Assembly: GCF_000622085.1 (NCBI RefSeq)
Contig: NZ_JHWL01000001.1
Coordinates: 1-64,000, forward strand
Source: Butyrivibrio proteoclasticus P6B7
Lineage (GTDB): Bacteria > Bacillota > Clostridia > Lachnospirales > Lachnospiraceae
DNA: 64,000 bases
Direction of reading: 5' to 3'
Part shown: positions 36,618 to 46,238 of the stretch, piece after piece
Layout: every line of letters starts with the position of its first letter
How positions within the stretch are numbered: position 1 is the first letter of the stretch
Made by a program: the position numbers and the translations under genes
Notes under the pieces: generated by a model
What the model was told of the DNA's origin: nothing
The model's database searches: none
What the model saw: the letters and a program-made list of their open reading frames with translations, nothing else

Positions 36618-38729
36618 ATGGGCGAAAAAGTGAATGTTGAGGAAATCTTTGGATCTAATGTCTTTACCCTTGCTAAGATGAGAGAAAGACTTCCAAAGAA
36701 TGTCTACAAAGATGTAGTTAACGTAACTGAGCATGGCGGAGAGCTTTCCAAGGAATCTGCCGACGTTGTTGCTAATGCAATGAAGGAATGGGCTGTTGAG
36801 CATGGTGCTACACATTATACTCACTGGTTCCAGCCACTGACAGGCATTACAGCTGAGAAGCACGATTCATTCGTAGGCTCTGCTGATAAAGAGGGACGTA
36901 TGATTACTTCTTTCTCTGGCAAAGAGCTTATTAAGGGCGAGCCAGATGCTTCCTCATTCCCATCAGGTGGTCTCCGTGCTACATTCGAGGCAAGAGGCTA
37001 TACTACATGGGACATCACTTCACCTGCTTTCCTTAAGGAATCTGGCGCAGGTGTGACACTTTGTATTCCTACCGCGTTTTGTTCATATACAGGCGAAGCT
37101 CTTGATAAGAAGACTCCACTTCTTCGCTCTATGGAGGCTATTAACAAGCAGGCACTTCGCATCGTCAGATTATTCGGCAATAATACAGCTACAAAGGTTA
37201 ACGTTTCAGTTGGACCAGAGCAGGAGTATTTCCTTGTGGACTGGGATAAGTCAATGAAGCGTGAGGACCTTATCTTTACCGGAAGAACTCTTTTTGGTGC
37301 TCAGCCTCCTAAGGGACAGGAGATGGAGGACCACTACTTCGGTGTTATCCGAGAGAGAGTTGGAGAGTTCATGAAGGATCTTAACGTTGAGCTTTGGAAG
37401 CTTGGCGTTCCTGATAAGACACAGCACAATGAGGTTGCTCCTGGACAGCACGAGCTTGCTCCAGTTTATGAGACAGCCAACATCGCTGTTGATCACAACC
37501 AGATTATTATGGAGACAATGAAGCGTGTGGCTGAGCATCATCACATGAGATGTCTTCTTCATGAGAAGCCATTTGCAGGTGTAAATGGCTCAGGTAAGCA
37601 CGACAACTGGTCTCTTTGCACAGATGATGGCATCAACCTTCTTGATCCAGGCGATACACCTAACAAGAACATTCAGTTCCTGTTTGTTCTTGCATGTATC
37701 CTGAAGGCTGTTGATACTCATGCTGATCTTCTCAGACAGAGTGCATCAGATGTTGGTAATGATCACAGACTTGGTGCTAACGAGGCACCTCCAGCTATTA
37801 TCTCTGTATTCCTTGGAGAACAGCTTGAGGATGTTGTAAGACAGCTTATTGAGACTGGTGTTGCCAAGTCAAGTAAGAAGGGTGGCAAGCTTAAGACTGG
37901 TGTATCTACACTTCCTGAGTTTGAAAAGGATGCAACAGACAGAAACCGTACATCACCATTTGCCTTTACCGGTAACAAGTTTGAGTTTAGAATGGTTGGT
38001 TCCTCTGACTCAATGGCTAGTTCAAACACTACACTTAATACAATCGTTGCAGAGGCTTTCTGCGAGGCAGCTGATAAGCTTGAGAAGGCAGAAGACTTTG
38101 ATATGGCTGTTCATGACCTTATCAAGGAATACCTTACTAAGCACCAGAGAATCATCTTCAACGGTGATGGATATTCAGATGCATGGGTAGAAGAGGCAGC
38201 AAGAAGAGGACTTCCTAACATCAAGTCCACAATTGAGGCAGCAGATACCCTTATTACTAAAAAAGCTATCAAGCTCTTTGAGGACTTTGGCGTATATACT
38301 AAGGTTGAGCTTGAATCAAGAAGAGAGATCATCTTCGAGAACTATGCTAAGACCATTAACATTGAGGCTCTTACAATGATCGACATGGCTTCTAAGCAGA
38401 TCATTCCTGCAGTTATGAAGTATGCAGGCCGTCTTGCAGCTGATGTTAACGCAATCAAGGCAGCAGGCGTTGATGCTTCTGTAGAAGTTGACGAGCTTAA
38501 AGAAATCCAGAAGAACCTTAAGCTTATGAAGAAGTCCCTTGATGAGCTTATCAAGCTTGAAGCAAAGGCTTCAGAGATCACAGATCAGAAGAAGCTGGCT
38601 TATTTCTACAAGGATAAGGTAAGACCTGTTATGGATGCTCTCAGAACTCCAGCAGATGCTCTTGAGATGCTTGTGGATAAAAAGGATTGGCCATTCCCAA
38701 CCTATGCAGATCTTCTTTTTGAGGGCTAA
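36618..38729 (+). CDS. glnN: Type III glutamine synthetase GlnN
   Basis: The 703-residue protein is far longer than type I enzymes and has the GSIII features: [21 protein letters not shown] near the start, [52 protein letters not shown] and [21 protein letters not shown]. It makes glutamine from glutamate, ammonia and ATP. GAAAGGAA precedes the ATG. It is followed by its own terminator and then a tRNA-Gln gene. No nearby GlnR or PII gene is seen. Confidence 0.96.
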   Translation: MGEKVNVEEIFGSNVFTLAKMRERLPKNVYKDVVNVTEHGGELSKESADVVANAMKEWAVEHGATHYTHWFQPLTGITAEKHDSFVGSADKEGRMITSFSGKELIKGEPDASSFPSGGLRATFEARGYTTWDITSPAFLKESGAGVTLCIPTAFCSYTGEALDKKTPLLRSMEAINKQALRIVRLFGNNTATKVNVSVGPEQEYFLVDWDKSMKREDLIFTGRTLFGAQPPKGQEMEDHYFGVIRERVGEFMKDLNVELWKLGVPDKTQHNEVAPGQHELAPVYETANIAVDHNQIIMETMKRVAEHHHMRCLLHEKPFAGVNGSGKHDNWSLCTDDGINLLDPGDTPNKNIQFLFVLACILKAVDTHADLLRQSASDVGNDHRLGANEAPPAIISVFLGEQLEDVVRQLIETGVAKSSKKGGKLKTGVSTLPEFEKDATDRNRTSPFAFTGNKFEFRMVGSSDSMASSNTTLNTIVAEAFCEAADKLEKAEDFDMAVHDLIKEYLTKHQRIIFNGDGYSDAWVEEAARRGLPNIKSTIEAADTLITKKAIKLFEDFGVYTKVELESRREIIFENYAKTINIEALTMIDMASKQIIPAVMKYAGRLAADVNAIKAAGVDASVEVDELKEIQKNLKLMKKSLDELIKLEAKASEITDQKKLAYFYKDKVRPVMDALRTPADALEMLVDKKDWPFPTYADLLFEG

Positions 38730-38747
38730 TAATTGATTTGATTTTAT

Positions 38748-38776
38748 ATAGCAGGTGCTTGTCACCTGCTATTTTT
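38748..38776 (+). terminator. Rho-independent terminator of glnN
   Basis: ATAGCAGGTG pairs with CACCTGCTAT around a 5-nt loop and is followed by TTTT. Confidence 0.88.
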
Positions 38777-38827
38777 CTGGGCTTCAACTGATTGACATAA
38801 ATTTTTGAAAAATTTTTAAAAAAGTAC

Positions 38828-38856
38828 TTGCATTTTTATATTAACCTGCGTATAAT
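38828..38856 (+). promoter_or_regulatory. Promoter of tRNA-Gln
   Basis: TTGCAT (38828-38833), a 17-bp spacer and a perfect TATAAT (38851-38856) lie 13 bp before the mature tRNA 5' end. Confidence 0.8.
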
Positions 38857-38869
38857 TACTTCTTGTCGA

Positions 38870-38942
38870 TGGGCTATCGCCAAGCGGTAAGGCAACGGAC
38901 TCTGACTCCGTCATTACGTAGGTTCGAATCCTACTAGCCCAG
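38870..38942 (+). tRNA. tRNA-Gln (anticodon CUG)
   Basis: A full cloverleaf can be drawn: acceptor TGGGCTA/TAGCCCA, D stem GCC/GGC, anticodon stem ACGGA/TCCGT with loop CTCTGAC (anticodon CTG), T stem GTAGG/CCTAC with TTCGAAT loop, and discriminator G. The 3' CCA is not encoded (CTA follows). It reads CAG codons. Confidence 0.95.
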
Positions 38943-38947
38943 CTAGA

Positions 38948-38978
38948 AACGAGACTTCAACAGTCTCGTTTTTTTTTG
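38948..38978 (+). terminator. Rho-independent terminator of tRNA-Gln
   Basis: AACGAGACT pairs with AGTCTCGTT around a 5-nt loop, followed by a run of eight or more T. Confidence 0.92.
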
Positions 38979-39105
38979 CCCATGAATAAGGCATAGGTAC
39001 AAAGCGCTCATATTTTCCACATCAATTTGTAGAAAGTTATATTATTTGGTATATTCAAATGAGATTTGTGAAAATATGTTTTTTCGACATCAAATGGAGA
39101 CTACT

Positions 39106-39837
39106 ATGTACAGCTTTGACTCAAGAATCAGATATAGCGAGGTAGACAGTGACGCAGAGCTTACTGTTGAATCCCTTATAGATTACTTTCAGGATTGTTC
39201 CACCTTCCAGACTCAGGATGGCCCAGCCACCATGGAGTATATGAAGGAAAGAGGAATTGCCTGGGTTTTGAACTCCTGGCAGATTGTGATTAACAGACTT
39301 CCCAAGCTTTGTGAGGAAGTTACAATCGGAACAGTTCCTTACGAACTAAAGGGCGTATTCGGACTTCGTAATTTTTTTATGGATACCAAGGATGGCGAGA
39401 GACTGGCAGTTGCCAATTCAATCTGGACTCTGTTTGATTTTGAGAATCAGGTTCCTGCCAGAATTACCCCGGAGATGGTAGAGGCCTATCCCTTAGAGGA
39501 GAAGCTCCCTATGGAATATGGAAGCCGTAAGATTGCAATTCCTAAGGAAGCAGAAAAGCGCCAAGGCGAAGAGATTCTTGTAAGAAAGCATCACCTAGAT
39601 ACCAACAATCATGTGAACAACGGCCAGTACATCAGGATGGCCATAGAAAGTCTTCATGATAAAAAGATAAATTTCAGCCAGCTAAGGGCTGAATACAAGA
39701 AGCAGGCCCTTCTTGGAGATGTTCTTTACCCGGTTATCTACAAAGTGGAAAAAGAGAAGGAGAAGGTTTATGCCATTTCTCTTAACGATGAGAATGAGTC
39801 TCCTGTGTGTATAGTTGAACTTACACACCCAATGTGA
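39106..39837 (+). CDS. Acyl-ACP thioesterase (FatA/FatB-like)
   Basis: ATG 39106 is chosen, giving MYSFDSRIRYSEVDSDAELT, the usual start of the bacterial family, with GGAG about 6 bp upstream. The 243-residue protein has two hotdog folds; the second has VRKHHLDTNNHVNNGQYIRMA, with the Asn/His pair of the family active site. It releases free fatty acids from acyl carrier protein in the cytoplasm. Such enzymes are common in gut Lachnospiraceae. Confidence 0.88.
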   Translation: MYSFDSRIRYSEVDSDAELTVESLIDYFQDCSTFQTQDGPATMEYMKERGIAWVLNSWQIVINRLPKLCEEVTIGTVPYELKGVFGLRNFFMDTKDGERLAVANSIWTLFDFENQVPARITPEMVEAYPLEEKLPMEYGSRKIAIPKEAEKRQGEEILVRKHHLDTNNHVNNGQYIRMAIESLHDKKINFSQLRAEYKKQALLGDVLYPVIYKVEKEKEKVYAISLNDENESPVCIVELTHPM

Positions 39838-39927
39838 AGTTAAATTGTGGATACAGCCCGGATTTTTATAAGAAATTGTGGATAAATAGTTTGCAACTGG
39901 CAACAAAACAAAGAATAGGAATTAGAA

Positions 39928-40767
39928 ATGATCGAATTAGGAAAAAAGCAGACACTGATAATTGCAAAGAAGGTAGATTTTGGTGTTTACCTCTCAGAGG
40001 ATGGAACCGAGAATGAGAAAGTTCTTTTACCAAGAAAGCAGGTAAAAGAGGGCGCCAGCGTTGGAGATAAGGTGGAAGTGTTCATCTACAAGGATTCAGA
40101 TGACAGACTTATTGCCACAACAGCTGAGCCTAAGATCATGCTTGGAGATGTAAGGATCCTTAAGGTTAAGGACACTGGAAAGATAGGCGCCTTCATGGAT
40201 TGGGGCCTTGAGAAGGATGTTCTTTTACCATTTAGGGAGCAGACAAGAAAGGTTAAGAAGGGCGAGGAAGTTCTCTGTGCCCTTTATACAGATAAGAGTG
40301 ACAGACTCTGCGTAACTATGAACGTTTATCCTTATCTTAAGAATGAGAGCCCATATAAGAAAGATGACAAGGTTATGGGAACAGTTTATGAGATGAGCGA
40401 TAACTTCGGCGCATTCGTGGCTGTTGATGACATTTATTCAGCTCTTATTCCTAAGAAGGAGCTTTATGGCAACGTTCAGATCGGTGATACAGTAAATGCC
40501 AGAGTTGCTTCAGTTAAAGAGGATGGAAGACTGAACCTTAGTCTTCGTGAAAAGGCTTATCTTCAGATGGATGCTGATGCTGAGAGCCTTCTTGCCATGA
40601 TGGAGAAAAACGGTGGCAAGCTTTCATTTACAGACAAGGCATCACCTGAGCTTATCAGAAAGCATACTAATATGAGTAAGAATGAATTTAAGAGGGCCGT
40701 TGGAAGACTCCTCAAGGAAGGCAAGATAGAGATTAAAGAAAGCTCAATAGAAATGAGGAAGAACTGA
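39928..40767 (+). CDS. CvfB-family S1-like RNA-binding protein
   Basis: The 279-residue protein has tandem S1-like OB folds starting MIELGKKQTLIIAKKVDFGVYLSE, with DWGLEKDVLLPF and a third in the middle (VYEMSDNFGAFVAVDDIYSALIPKKEL), and a C-terminal winged helix (MSKNEFKRAVGRLLKEGKI). This is the CvfB/YitL architecture, a regulator tied to virulence and RNA binding in Staphylococcus. Its stop overlaps the start of the next gene by one base. Confidence 0.87.
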   Translation: MIELGKKQTLIIAKKVDFGVYLSEDGTENEKVLLPRKQVKEGASVGDKVEVFIYKDSDDRLIATTAEPKIMLGDVRILKVKDTGKIGAFMDWGLEKDVLLPFREQTRKVKKGEEVLCALYTDKSDRLCVTMNVYPYLKNESPYKKDDKVMGTVYEMSDNFGAFVAVDDIYSALIPKKELYGNVQIGDTVNARVASVKEDGRLNLSLREKAYLQMDADAESLLAMMEKNGGKLSFTDKASPELIRKHTNMSKNEFKRAVGRLLKEGKIEIKESSIEMRKN

Positions 40768-41693
40768 TGAATCGCAACATTGCCAACAGATCATTTTTGT
40801 ATATAGTAGCCCTGAATATTATCTGCAACTTTGCGCTGGTCTATGTAATGGCTAAGATCCCTAATTTTCCGGTTTGGGCCGTTAACATGATCCTGGAAGC
40901 ATCTGTGGCAATCCCGGTTATTATTGTTGCCTTGGTTCACGGGGAGAAGATAAAAGAGCTTGTTCCTTTCAAGAAGATCAGGATTTCGTCAGCTCTCTTG
41001 ACAATGCTGTTTACTGTGTTGATGTTCCCTACAGTTGCCCTTGTGAACGCAATTTCCATGTTGTTTGTGAGAAATACTGTATCTTCCATGACCAGCGAGA
41101 TTTTGGCATGGCCCATGGGAGTAATGCTAGTGTCCATCGGCGTTTTTGGACCTTTTGTCGAGGAGTTTGTATTTAGAGGCTTTTATTTACACTCCTATAA
41201 GAAGTCTGGCAAGGTGTTTGGCGCTATTATGCTGTCAGCTCTTTTGTTTGGACTTATCCACCTTAACCTCAATCAGTGCATGTATGCTGTTGTTATGGGT
41301 ATCATGCTGGCGCTTTTGGTGGAGGCTACGGGAAGTGTGCTGACTTCCTTTATCTGCCATGGACTGTTTAATTCCATTGAAGTGGTAATGATGTACAGTC
41401 TTGGAGATGTGGCTGCCCAGAGCACTGGAGTACTGGATAAAAAGACATTACTCTATGGAATTGTGGTTTATCTCCTGATTTCACTGGTTACATTGCCGCT
41501 GGCATTTTGCGTAGTTTATAAGATTTCACAGCTTGAGGGAAGAAACGAGAGATTCCTGTCAATCTTAAAGGATAAGAAGGGAAGCGCAGAGCTTCTAACT
41601 CCTTGGCTTATTCCGGGAGTAGTACTGGCAGTGATCTTTATGATACTTCAGATAGTGGGATTCTATGTGATTTTTAGATTGTTCGGATATTGA
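40767..41693 (+). CDS. CPBP-family intramembrane protease
   Basis: The 308-residue membrane protein has about eight hydrophobic segments and the CPBP (Abi) motifs: GPFVEEFVFRGFYLHS (Glu-Glu pair and Arg), FGLIHLNLNQ (His) and FICHGLFNS. Family members are Rce1-like intramembrane glutamic proteases, with roles in bacteriocin self-immunity or protein maturation. Its ATG overlaps the TGA of the CvfB-like gene. Confidence 0.85.
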   Translation: MNRNIANRSFLYIVALNIICNFALVYVMAKIPNFPVWAVNMILEASVAIPVIIVALVHGEKIKELVPFKKIRISSALLTMLFTVLMFPTVALVNAISMLFVRNTVSSMTSEILAWPMGVMLVSIGVFGPFVEEFVFRGFYLHSYKKSGKVFGAIMLSALLFGLIHLNLNQCMYAVVMGIMLALLVEATGSVLTSFICHGLFNSIEVVMMYSLGDVAAQSTGVLDKKTLLYGIVVYLLISLVTLPLAFCVVYKISQLEGRNERFLSILKDKKGSAELLTPWLIPGVVLAVIFMILQIVGFYVIFRLFGY

Positions 41694-41701
41694 AACATAA
41701 G

Positions 41702-41739
41702 ATAACACCTGTAGTTATAAAACTACAGGTGTTATTTTT
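41702..41739. terminator. Bidirectional terminator
   Basis: A perfect 15-bp stem (ATAACACCTGTAGTT and its complement) with a 4-nt loop is followed by TTTT on the plus strand. It lies between the convergent CPBP and YjfB-like genes and could serve both. Confidence 0.85.
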
Positions 41740-41749
41740 GTGGCGTATA

Positions 41750-41938
41750 TCAGATTCTTAGATCGATATTGGCTCCGATGTTAGGATTTACAGATAATTC
41801 TGAAACGGCATCAAGACCTTCTGTGATCATCTCGCCTGCATTTTCCATGTTGTCGAGACTCTTAGAAAGTACTGCCACTCCCACATCATTTAACAACCTG
41901 TTCTGAGCCAAAGCCATTGATAAAGCAGGAATATCCAT
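41750..41938 (-). CDS. YjfB-like motility protein
   Basis: ATG 41938 is preferred, with AGGAGGTG upstream on the minus strand; a GTG two codons earlier is the alternative. The 62-residue protein reads MDIPALSMALAQNRLLNDVG, then VAVLSKSLD and ends VNPNIGANIDLRI, the pattern of the small YjfB putative motility proteins. A strong sigma-D-type promoter upstream supports expression with flagellar genes. No membrane segment; exact role unknown. Confidence 0.8.
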   Translation of the reverse strand: MDIPALSMALAQNRLLNDVGVAVLSKSLDNMENAGEMITEGLDAVSELSVNPNIGANIDLRI

Positions 41939-42013
41939 AGGCACCTCCTGTGCATACTACCTTCTAGGCAATCCATTTGCCCCTGGGTATTAATACACTT
42001 TATCTTATCTTCT

Positions 42014-42040
42014 ATATCGGTTAAAATGTTAAGAATGTTA
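42014..42040 (-). promoter_or_regulatory. Sigma-D (sigma-28)-type flagellar promoter of the yjfB-like gene
   Basis: On the minus strand TAAC (-35 side, 42037-42040), a 15-bp spacer and ACCGATAT (-10, 42014-42021) match the consensus TAAA-N15-GCCGATAT well. It lies about 75 bp upstream of the start codon. Confidence 0.72.
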
Positions 42041-42156
42041 ATAGCCAAATAATTGTTTTTGGTTACAAAAACAGAAGCTCTTTTTTGTGAAAATTGACGG
42101 CGAAAACATAAAAATGTACAAAAAACACCCCTTACAAGGTGGATTTTTTTGTTCAT

Positions 42157-42185
42157 TTGTATTAAAATGTCATTAAGTTTGTATA
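42157..42185 (+). promoter_or_regulatory. Possible sigma-A promoter of the PucR-type regulator
   Basis: TTGTAT, a 17-bp spacer and TGTATA lie about 38 bp before the ATG at 42224, within an AT-rich 279-bp intergenic stretch that also holds the yjfB promoter. The match is only moderate. Confidence 0.4.
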
Positions 42186-42223
42186 AGCAATGGATATCTC
42201 ATTTATTGCAGAAAGAGTGACAG

Positions 42224-43306
42224 ATGATTTCTAACCAGATTCTCCAGAACACAATTGATGGACTTAAAACTATCGCTCATGTAGAACTTAGCGTTCTTGA
42301 CGTGGATGGTAAGGAAGTGGCATCTACATCTAACGAAATAGGAGATGTTTCTGATTCCGCAAGGGATTTTGTCAGCTCACCGGCTGATTCCCAGGAAATC
42401 CAGGGTTACCAGTATTTTAAAATTTATGATGAGCAGCAGCTGGAGTATATTTTGATCTGCACCGGCAATGGCGAGAATACTTATATGCTTGGCAAGATGA
42501 TTGCCTATCAGATCCAGGGCCTTTTAGTGGCTTACAAGGAGAGATTTGATAAGGACAACTTCATCAAGAACCTGCTTCTTGATAACCTTCTTTTGGTGGA
42601 TATCTACAGCAGAGCCAAGAAGCTTCACATTCAGACAGACTCAAGGCGTATTGCCATGATCATTGAGACTGCCAATGGAAGAGACAATAATGCTCTTGAA
42701 ACCATAAGAAGTCGTTTTGGAAACAGTAATGATTTTGTTACTGAGGTGGATGAGGACAACGTAGTTGTTGTTAAGGACGTCAGCGACATGAGCAGACCTT
42801 CTGACATTACCAAGGCAGCTGAAGAGATGCTTATTGGCATACAGAAAGAGGGCCTGACAGATGTAAGGATTGCCTATGGAACAATAGTAGGCGAGATCAA
42901 GGAAGTGAGTAGGTCCTACAAAGAGGCTAAGATGGCTCTTGATGTAGGTAAGATATTCTTTGAGGACAGAAGAGTTATCTGCTACAGCGAGCTTGGTATC
43001 GGAAGACTTATCTATCAGCTTCCTATTCCACTTTGCAAGATGTTCATTAGAGAGATCTTTGGTGGTTCTTCTCCAGATGATTTCGATTATGAGACTCTTA
43101 CCACAATCGATAAGTTCTTTGAGAACAGCCTGAACGTATCAGAGACCTCAAGACAGCTCTTTATACATCGTAATACTCTTGTGTATCGTCTGGACAAGCT
43201 TCAGAAGAGCACAGGACTTGACCTTAGAATCTTTGATGATGCTATCACTTTCAAGATCGCATTAATGGTTGTACGATACATGAAATACATGGAGAAATAT
43301 ACCTGA
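42224..43306 (+). CDS. PucR/CdaR-type transcriptional regulator (sugar-diacid regulator family)
   Basis: The 360-residue protein has an N-terminal sensor similar to the sugar-diacid recognition domain (DGLKTIAHVELSVLDVDGKEV), a GGDEF-like middle region common in this family, and a C-terminal PucR helix-turn-helix (ETSRQLFIHRNTLVYRLDKL). Family members respond to small carboxylates such as glycerate or glucarate. The target genes are not clear; ftsE starts 33 bp downstream, so it may be co-transcribed with the ftsEX unit. Confidence 0.82.
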   Translation: MISNQILQNTIDGLKTIAHVELSVLDVDGKEVASTSNEIGDVSDSARDFVSSPADSQEIQGYQYFKIYDEQQLEYILICTGNGENTYMLGKMIAYQIQGLLVAYKERFDKDNFIKNLLLDNLLLVDIYSRAKKLHIQTDSRRIAMIIETANGRDNNALETIRSRFGNSNDFVTEVDEDNVVVVKDVSDMSRPSDITKAAEEMLIGIQKEGLTDVRIAYGTIVGEIKEVSRSYKEAKMALDVGKIFFEDRRVICYSELGIGRLIYQLPIPLCKMFIREIFGGSSPDDFDYETLTTIDKFFENSLNVSETSRQLFIHRNTLVYRLDKLQKSTGLDLRIFDDAITFKIALMVVRYMKYMEKYT

Positions 43307-43339
43307 TCAAGGTAGATAACAATACTCCGGGGGAGATTT

Positions 43340-44080
43340 ATGGAAAGAAATTACAGAAAGAGGAGATCTAGCAGGTCGATTCCTGATGATGAGGTTATAA
43401 CACTTGAAAATGTGACTAAGTCATATTCAACTGGCGCACCAGCCTTAAACGGGGTCAACCTTCATATCAAAAAGGGAGAGTTTGTTTTCATAGTTGGAGA
43501 CAGTGGTTCTGGTAAATCCACACTGATCAAGCTACTACTTAGGGAGCTTGTTCCAACTGATGGAGAGATAACAGTCCTTGGATATAATCTCAAAAAGATT
43601 AAACACAGAAAAATACCTAAATTTAGAAGAAATCTGGGAATCGTATTCCAGGATTTCAGACTTCTAAAGGACAGGAACGTCTACGAGAACGTTGCGTTTG
43701 CACAGCGTATAGTTCAGACACCAACAAGAGAGATCAAACGTAATGTACCGTCTATTTTGGCAACAGTCAATCTTGCCGGTAAATACAAGAGCAGAATTAA
43801 TCAGTTATCTGGTGGTGAACAGCAGAGAGTAGCCCTTGCAAGAGCGCTTGTTAATAAGCCTGCAATCCTGCTTGCTGATGAGCCTACAGGAAATCTTGAT
43901 CCTAACAACTCATGGGAAATCATGAAACTCATGGAACAGATCAACGAAAATGGCACAACTGTTATTGTGGTTACACATAACAGGGAGATTGTTAATGCCA
44001 TGAAGAAGCGAGTTATCACCATGAAGAAGGGCGTCATCATAGAGGACGAGGAAGAGGGTATGTACATCGATGAGGATTAG
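43340..44080 (+). CDS. ftsE: Cell division ATP-binding protein FtsE
   Basis: The 246-residue ABC ATPase has Walker A GDSGSGKST, signature LSGGEQQRVALARAL, Walker B AILLADEPTGNLD and the switch His in VTHNREI. It pairs with FtsX to energise cell-wall hydrolases at the division site. GGGGGAGA precedes the ATG. Its last 11 bp overlap ftsX. Confidence 0.95.
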   Translation: MERNYRKRRSSRSIPDDEVITLENVTKSYSTGAPALNGVNLHIKKGEFVFIVGDSGSGKSTLIKLLLRELVPTDGEITVLGYNLKKIKHRKIPKFRRNLGIVFQDFRLLKDRNVYENVAFAQRIVQTPTREIKRNVPSILATVNLAGKYKSRINQLSGGEQQRVALARALVNKPAILLADEPTGNLDPNNSWEIMKLMEQINENGTTVIVVTHNREIVNAMKKRVITMKKGVIIEDEEEGMYIDED

Positions 44081-44966
44081 TAGTTTCTTTTACACCATCG
44101 GACAGGGATTCAAGAACCTTGGGCGTAACAAGTGGTATACACTGGCATCAATTGCTACCATAAGCGCCTGCCTGTTTCTGTTTGGTCTATTTTATTCAAT
44201 AATTGGCAACTTCACTAATATTGTTAAGACAGCGGAGGAGGGAGTTTCCGTAACTGTTTTCTTCAAAGAGGGAACATCTGAGGACCAGATCCTTGCTGTT
44301 AAGAGCGATCTTGAGAAAAGAGCTGAAGTCAGAGAGATTACCTATGTCTCTGCCGACGCAGCCTGGGAGAGCTTTAAAGAGGAGTACCTTGGTGAATACT
44401 CAGATGGATTCACAGAAAATCCATTGGCAGATTCAGCCAACTTGCAGATATATCTTAATGACGTATCACTTCAGAGCGCCCTTGTTACCTACATCGAGTC
44501 CATTGATGTGGTGCGTTCTGTAAACAGATCAGAGGTGACTGCAGATACTCTCAGCGGCTTTAATAAGCTTATTGCCTATGTTTCTGCAGGTATCATTGTC
44601 ATTCTTCTTCTCGTATCCATATTCCTGATTAGTAATACAGTAACTATGGGTATCGCAGTCAGAAAGGATGAGATCAATATCATGAAATACATTGGAGCTA
44701 CAGACTTCTTTGTTCGTGCTCCATTCGTGGTGGAGGGTATCCTTATCGGTATTATCGGATCTCTCGTACCTTTGGTCCTGATCTATTTTGTATACACCAA
44801 GGCCATTTCTTACGTGGCTTCCAAGTTTAATATGCTCACATCGGTACTTAAGTTCCTTCCGATCGAGACAATCTACCACAACCTTATACCTATTTCACTT
44901 GCTATGGGTATCGGAATTGGTTTCTTTGGAAGTTTTACAACAGTAAGGAAACATCTTCACGTTTAA
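44070..44966 (+). CDS. ftsX: Cell division protein FtsX
   Basis: The 298-residue protein has the FtsX order: an N-terminal membrane segment (YTLASIATISACLFLFGLFY), an extracellular domain of ~130 residues (VSVTVFFKEGTSEDQILAVK), and three more membrane segments after residue ~165. It passes the FtsE ATPase signal to a peptidoglycan hydrolase; the M23 protein encoded next is the likely partner. Confidence 0.95.
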   Translation: MRISSFFYTIGQGFKNLGRNKWYTLASIATISACLFLFGLFYSIIGNFTNIVKTAEEGVSVTVFFKEGTSEDQILAVKSDLEKRAEVREITYVSADAAWESFKEEYLGEYSDGFTENPLADSANLQIYLNDVSLQSALVTYIESIDVVRSVNRSEVTADTLSGFNKLIAYVSAGIIVILLLVSIFLISNTVTMGIAVRKDEINIMKYIGATDFFVRAPFVVEGILIGIIGSLVPLVLIYFVYTKAISYVASKFNMLTSVLKFLPIETIYHNLIPISLAMGIGIGFFGSFTTVRKHLHV

Positions 44967-44993
44967 TACAAAATGTAAGGGAAATTCTTTATT

Positions 44994-46217
44994 TTGAAAA
45001 AACTTAAAAAAATAACTTTAAAAAGAATAATGTATCTGCTGGTAAGTATTACTATTCTTGTTACGGCTTTAGGTAGCAGCAGCATTACTTCTTATGCTGA
45101 GGTCACTGAGGAGAGCATCAAGGCCAAGGAGGCTCAGATCTCTCAGGCTAAAAAGGAAAGACAGGATCTCAACAATGCCAAGACTGATCTGGAGAAGGTC
45201 AAGAAGGAGCTGGAAAAAGACAAATCTGATCTCAATAACTATATTGCAGAGCTTGATGCGTCTCTGACAGATATTCAAAGCAAGATAGATGCGTTGACAA
45301 CTCAGATTGAAGAAAAAGAAGCACAGATAGAAACAACTACCAACGAGCTTAATGAAGCTGAGGCAATACAGCAGGGCCAGTACGAGGCCATGAAGAAGCG
45401 AATTAAGTTCATGTATGAAAAGGGTAATACCATATACGTGGAGCTTTTGATTGAGGCCGGCAGCTTTGCAGATATGCTGAATAAGGCTCAGTATATTGAA
45501 GCTCTTTCAGCCTATGACAGGCAGAAGCTCAACGAATACATCGCAACAACCCAGCTCATCACACTGACCAAGGAGGCCCTTGAGCAGGAAAAAGAGACCC
45601 TGGATCTTGCCAAGGAATCAAGAGAAGAGGAACAGGCTAATCTTGAGGCTCTTCTTCAGGATAAGAGTAACCAGCTTGCTTCTGTTCAGAGTGATATTTC
45701 TAACAAGGAAGCGGCAATTGCCGAGTATGAAGCAGAGATTAAGGCTGAGGATGCAGCTATCGCAGCTCTTGAAAAAGAGGTGGCGGCTGATAAGGCAGCT
45801 CTTTATAGCAGATATACCTATGACGGTGGTATGTTTACATGGCCATGCCCAAGTTACACCAGAATTTCCGATGACTTCGGAATGAGAATGCATCCGACCC
45901 TTGGGGTTGAGAAGATGCACAATGGTATTGACCTGGCAGCTCCGGCGGGCTCAGCAATTCTTGCAGCCTATAACGGAACGGTAGTGGCAGCCGCTTACGA
46001 AGGATCCATGGGTAATTATGTAATGATAAGCCATGGCGCCGGACTGTACACAGTGTATATGCACTGCTCAGCTCTTTATGTTTCAAAGGGACAGGATGTG
46101 ACTGCTGGAACCAAGATTGCGGCAGTTGGATCAACAGGAAGATCAACAGGTAATCACTTGCACTTTGGTGTGAGACTAAATGGTGCTTATGTGAGCCCAT
46201 GGAATTACTTGAAATAA
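44994..46217 (+). CDS. Murein hydrolase activator / M23 peptidase (EnvC-like)
   Basis: TTG 44994 gives a signal peptide ending SITSYA. Residues ~35-270 form a long coiled coil (repeats of KLKKELEKDKSDL type). The C-terminal M23 domain has HPTLGVEKMHNGIDLAAP, VMISHGAGLYTVYMHCS and GRSTGNHLHFGV, with HxxxD and HxH metal motifs intact, so it may be catalytic, unlike E. coli EnvC. It lies just after ftsEX, the classic place for the hydrolase that FtsEX controls. Confidence 0.88.
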   Translation: MKKLKKITLKRIMYLLVSITILVTALGSSSITSYAEVTEESIKAKEAQISQAKKERQDLNNAKTDLEKVKKELEKDKSDLNNYIAELDASLTDIQSKIDALTTQIEEKEAQIETTTNELNEAEAIQQGQYEAMKKRIKFMYEKGNTIYVELLIEAGSFADMLNKAQYIEALSAYDRQKLNEYIATTQLITLTKEALEQEKETLDLAKESREEEQANLEALLQDKSNQLASVQSDISNKEAAIAEYEAEIKAEDAAIAALEKEVAADKAALYSRYTYDGGMFTWPCPSYTRISDDFGMRMHPTLGVEKMHNGIDLAAPAGSAILAAYNGTVVAAAYEGSMGNYVMISHGAGLYTVYMHCSALYVSKGQDVTAGTKIAAVGSTGRSTGNHLHFGVRLNGAYVSPWNYLK

Positions 46218-46238
46218 ATTATTCAGAGGTGAATAGAA

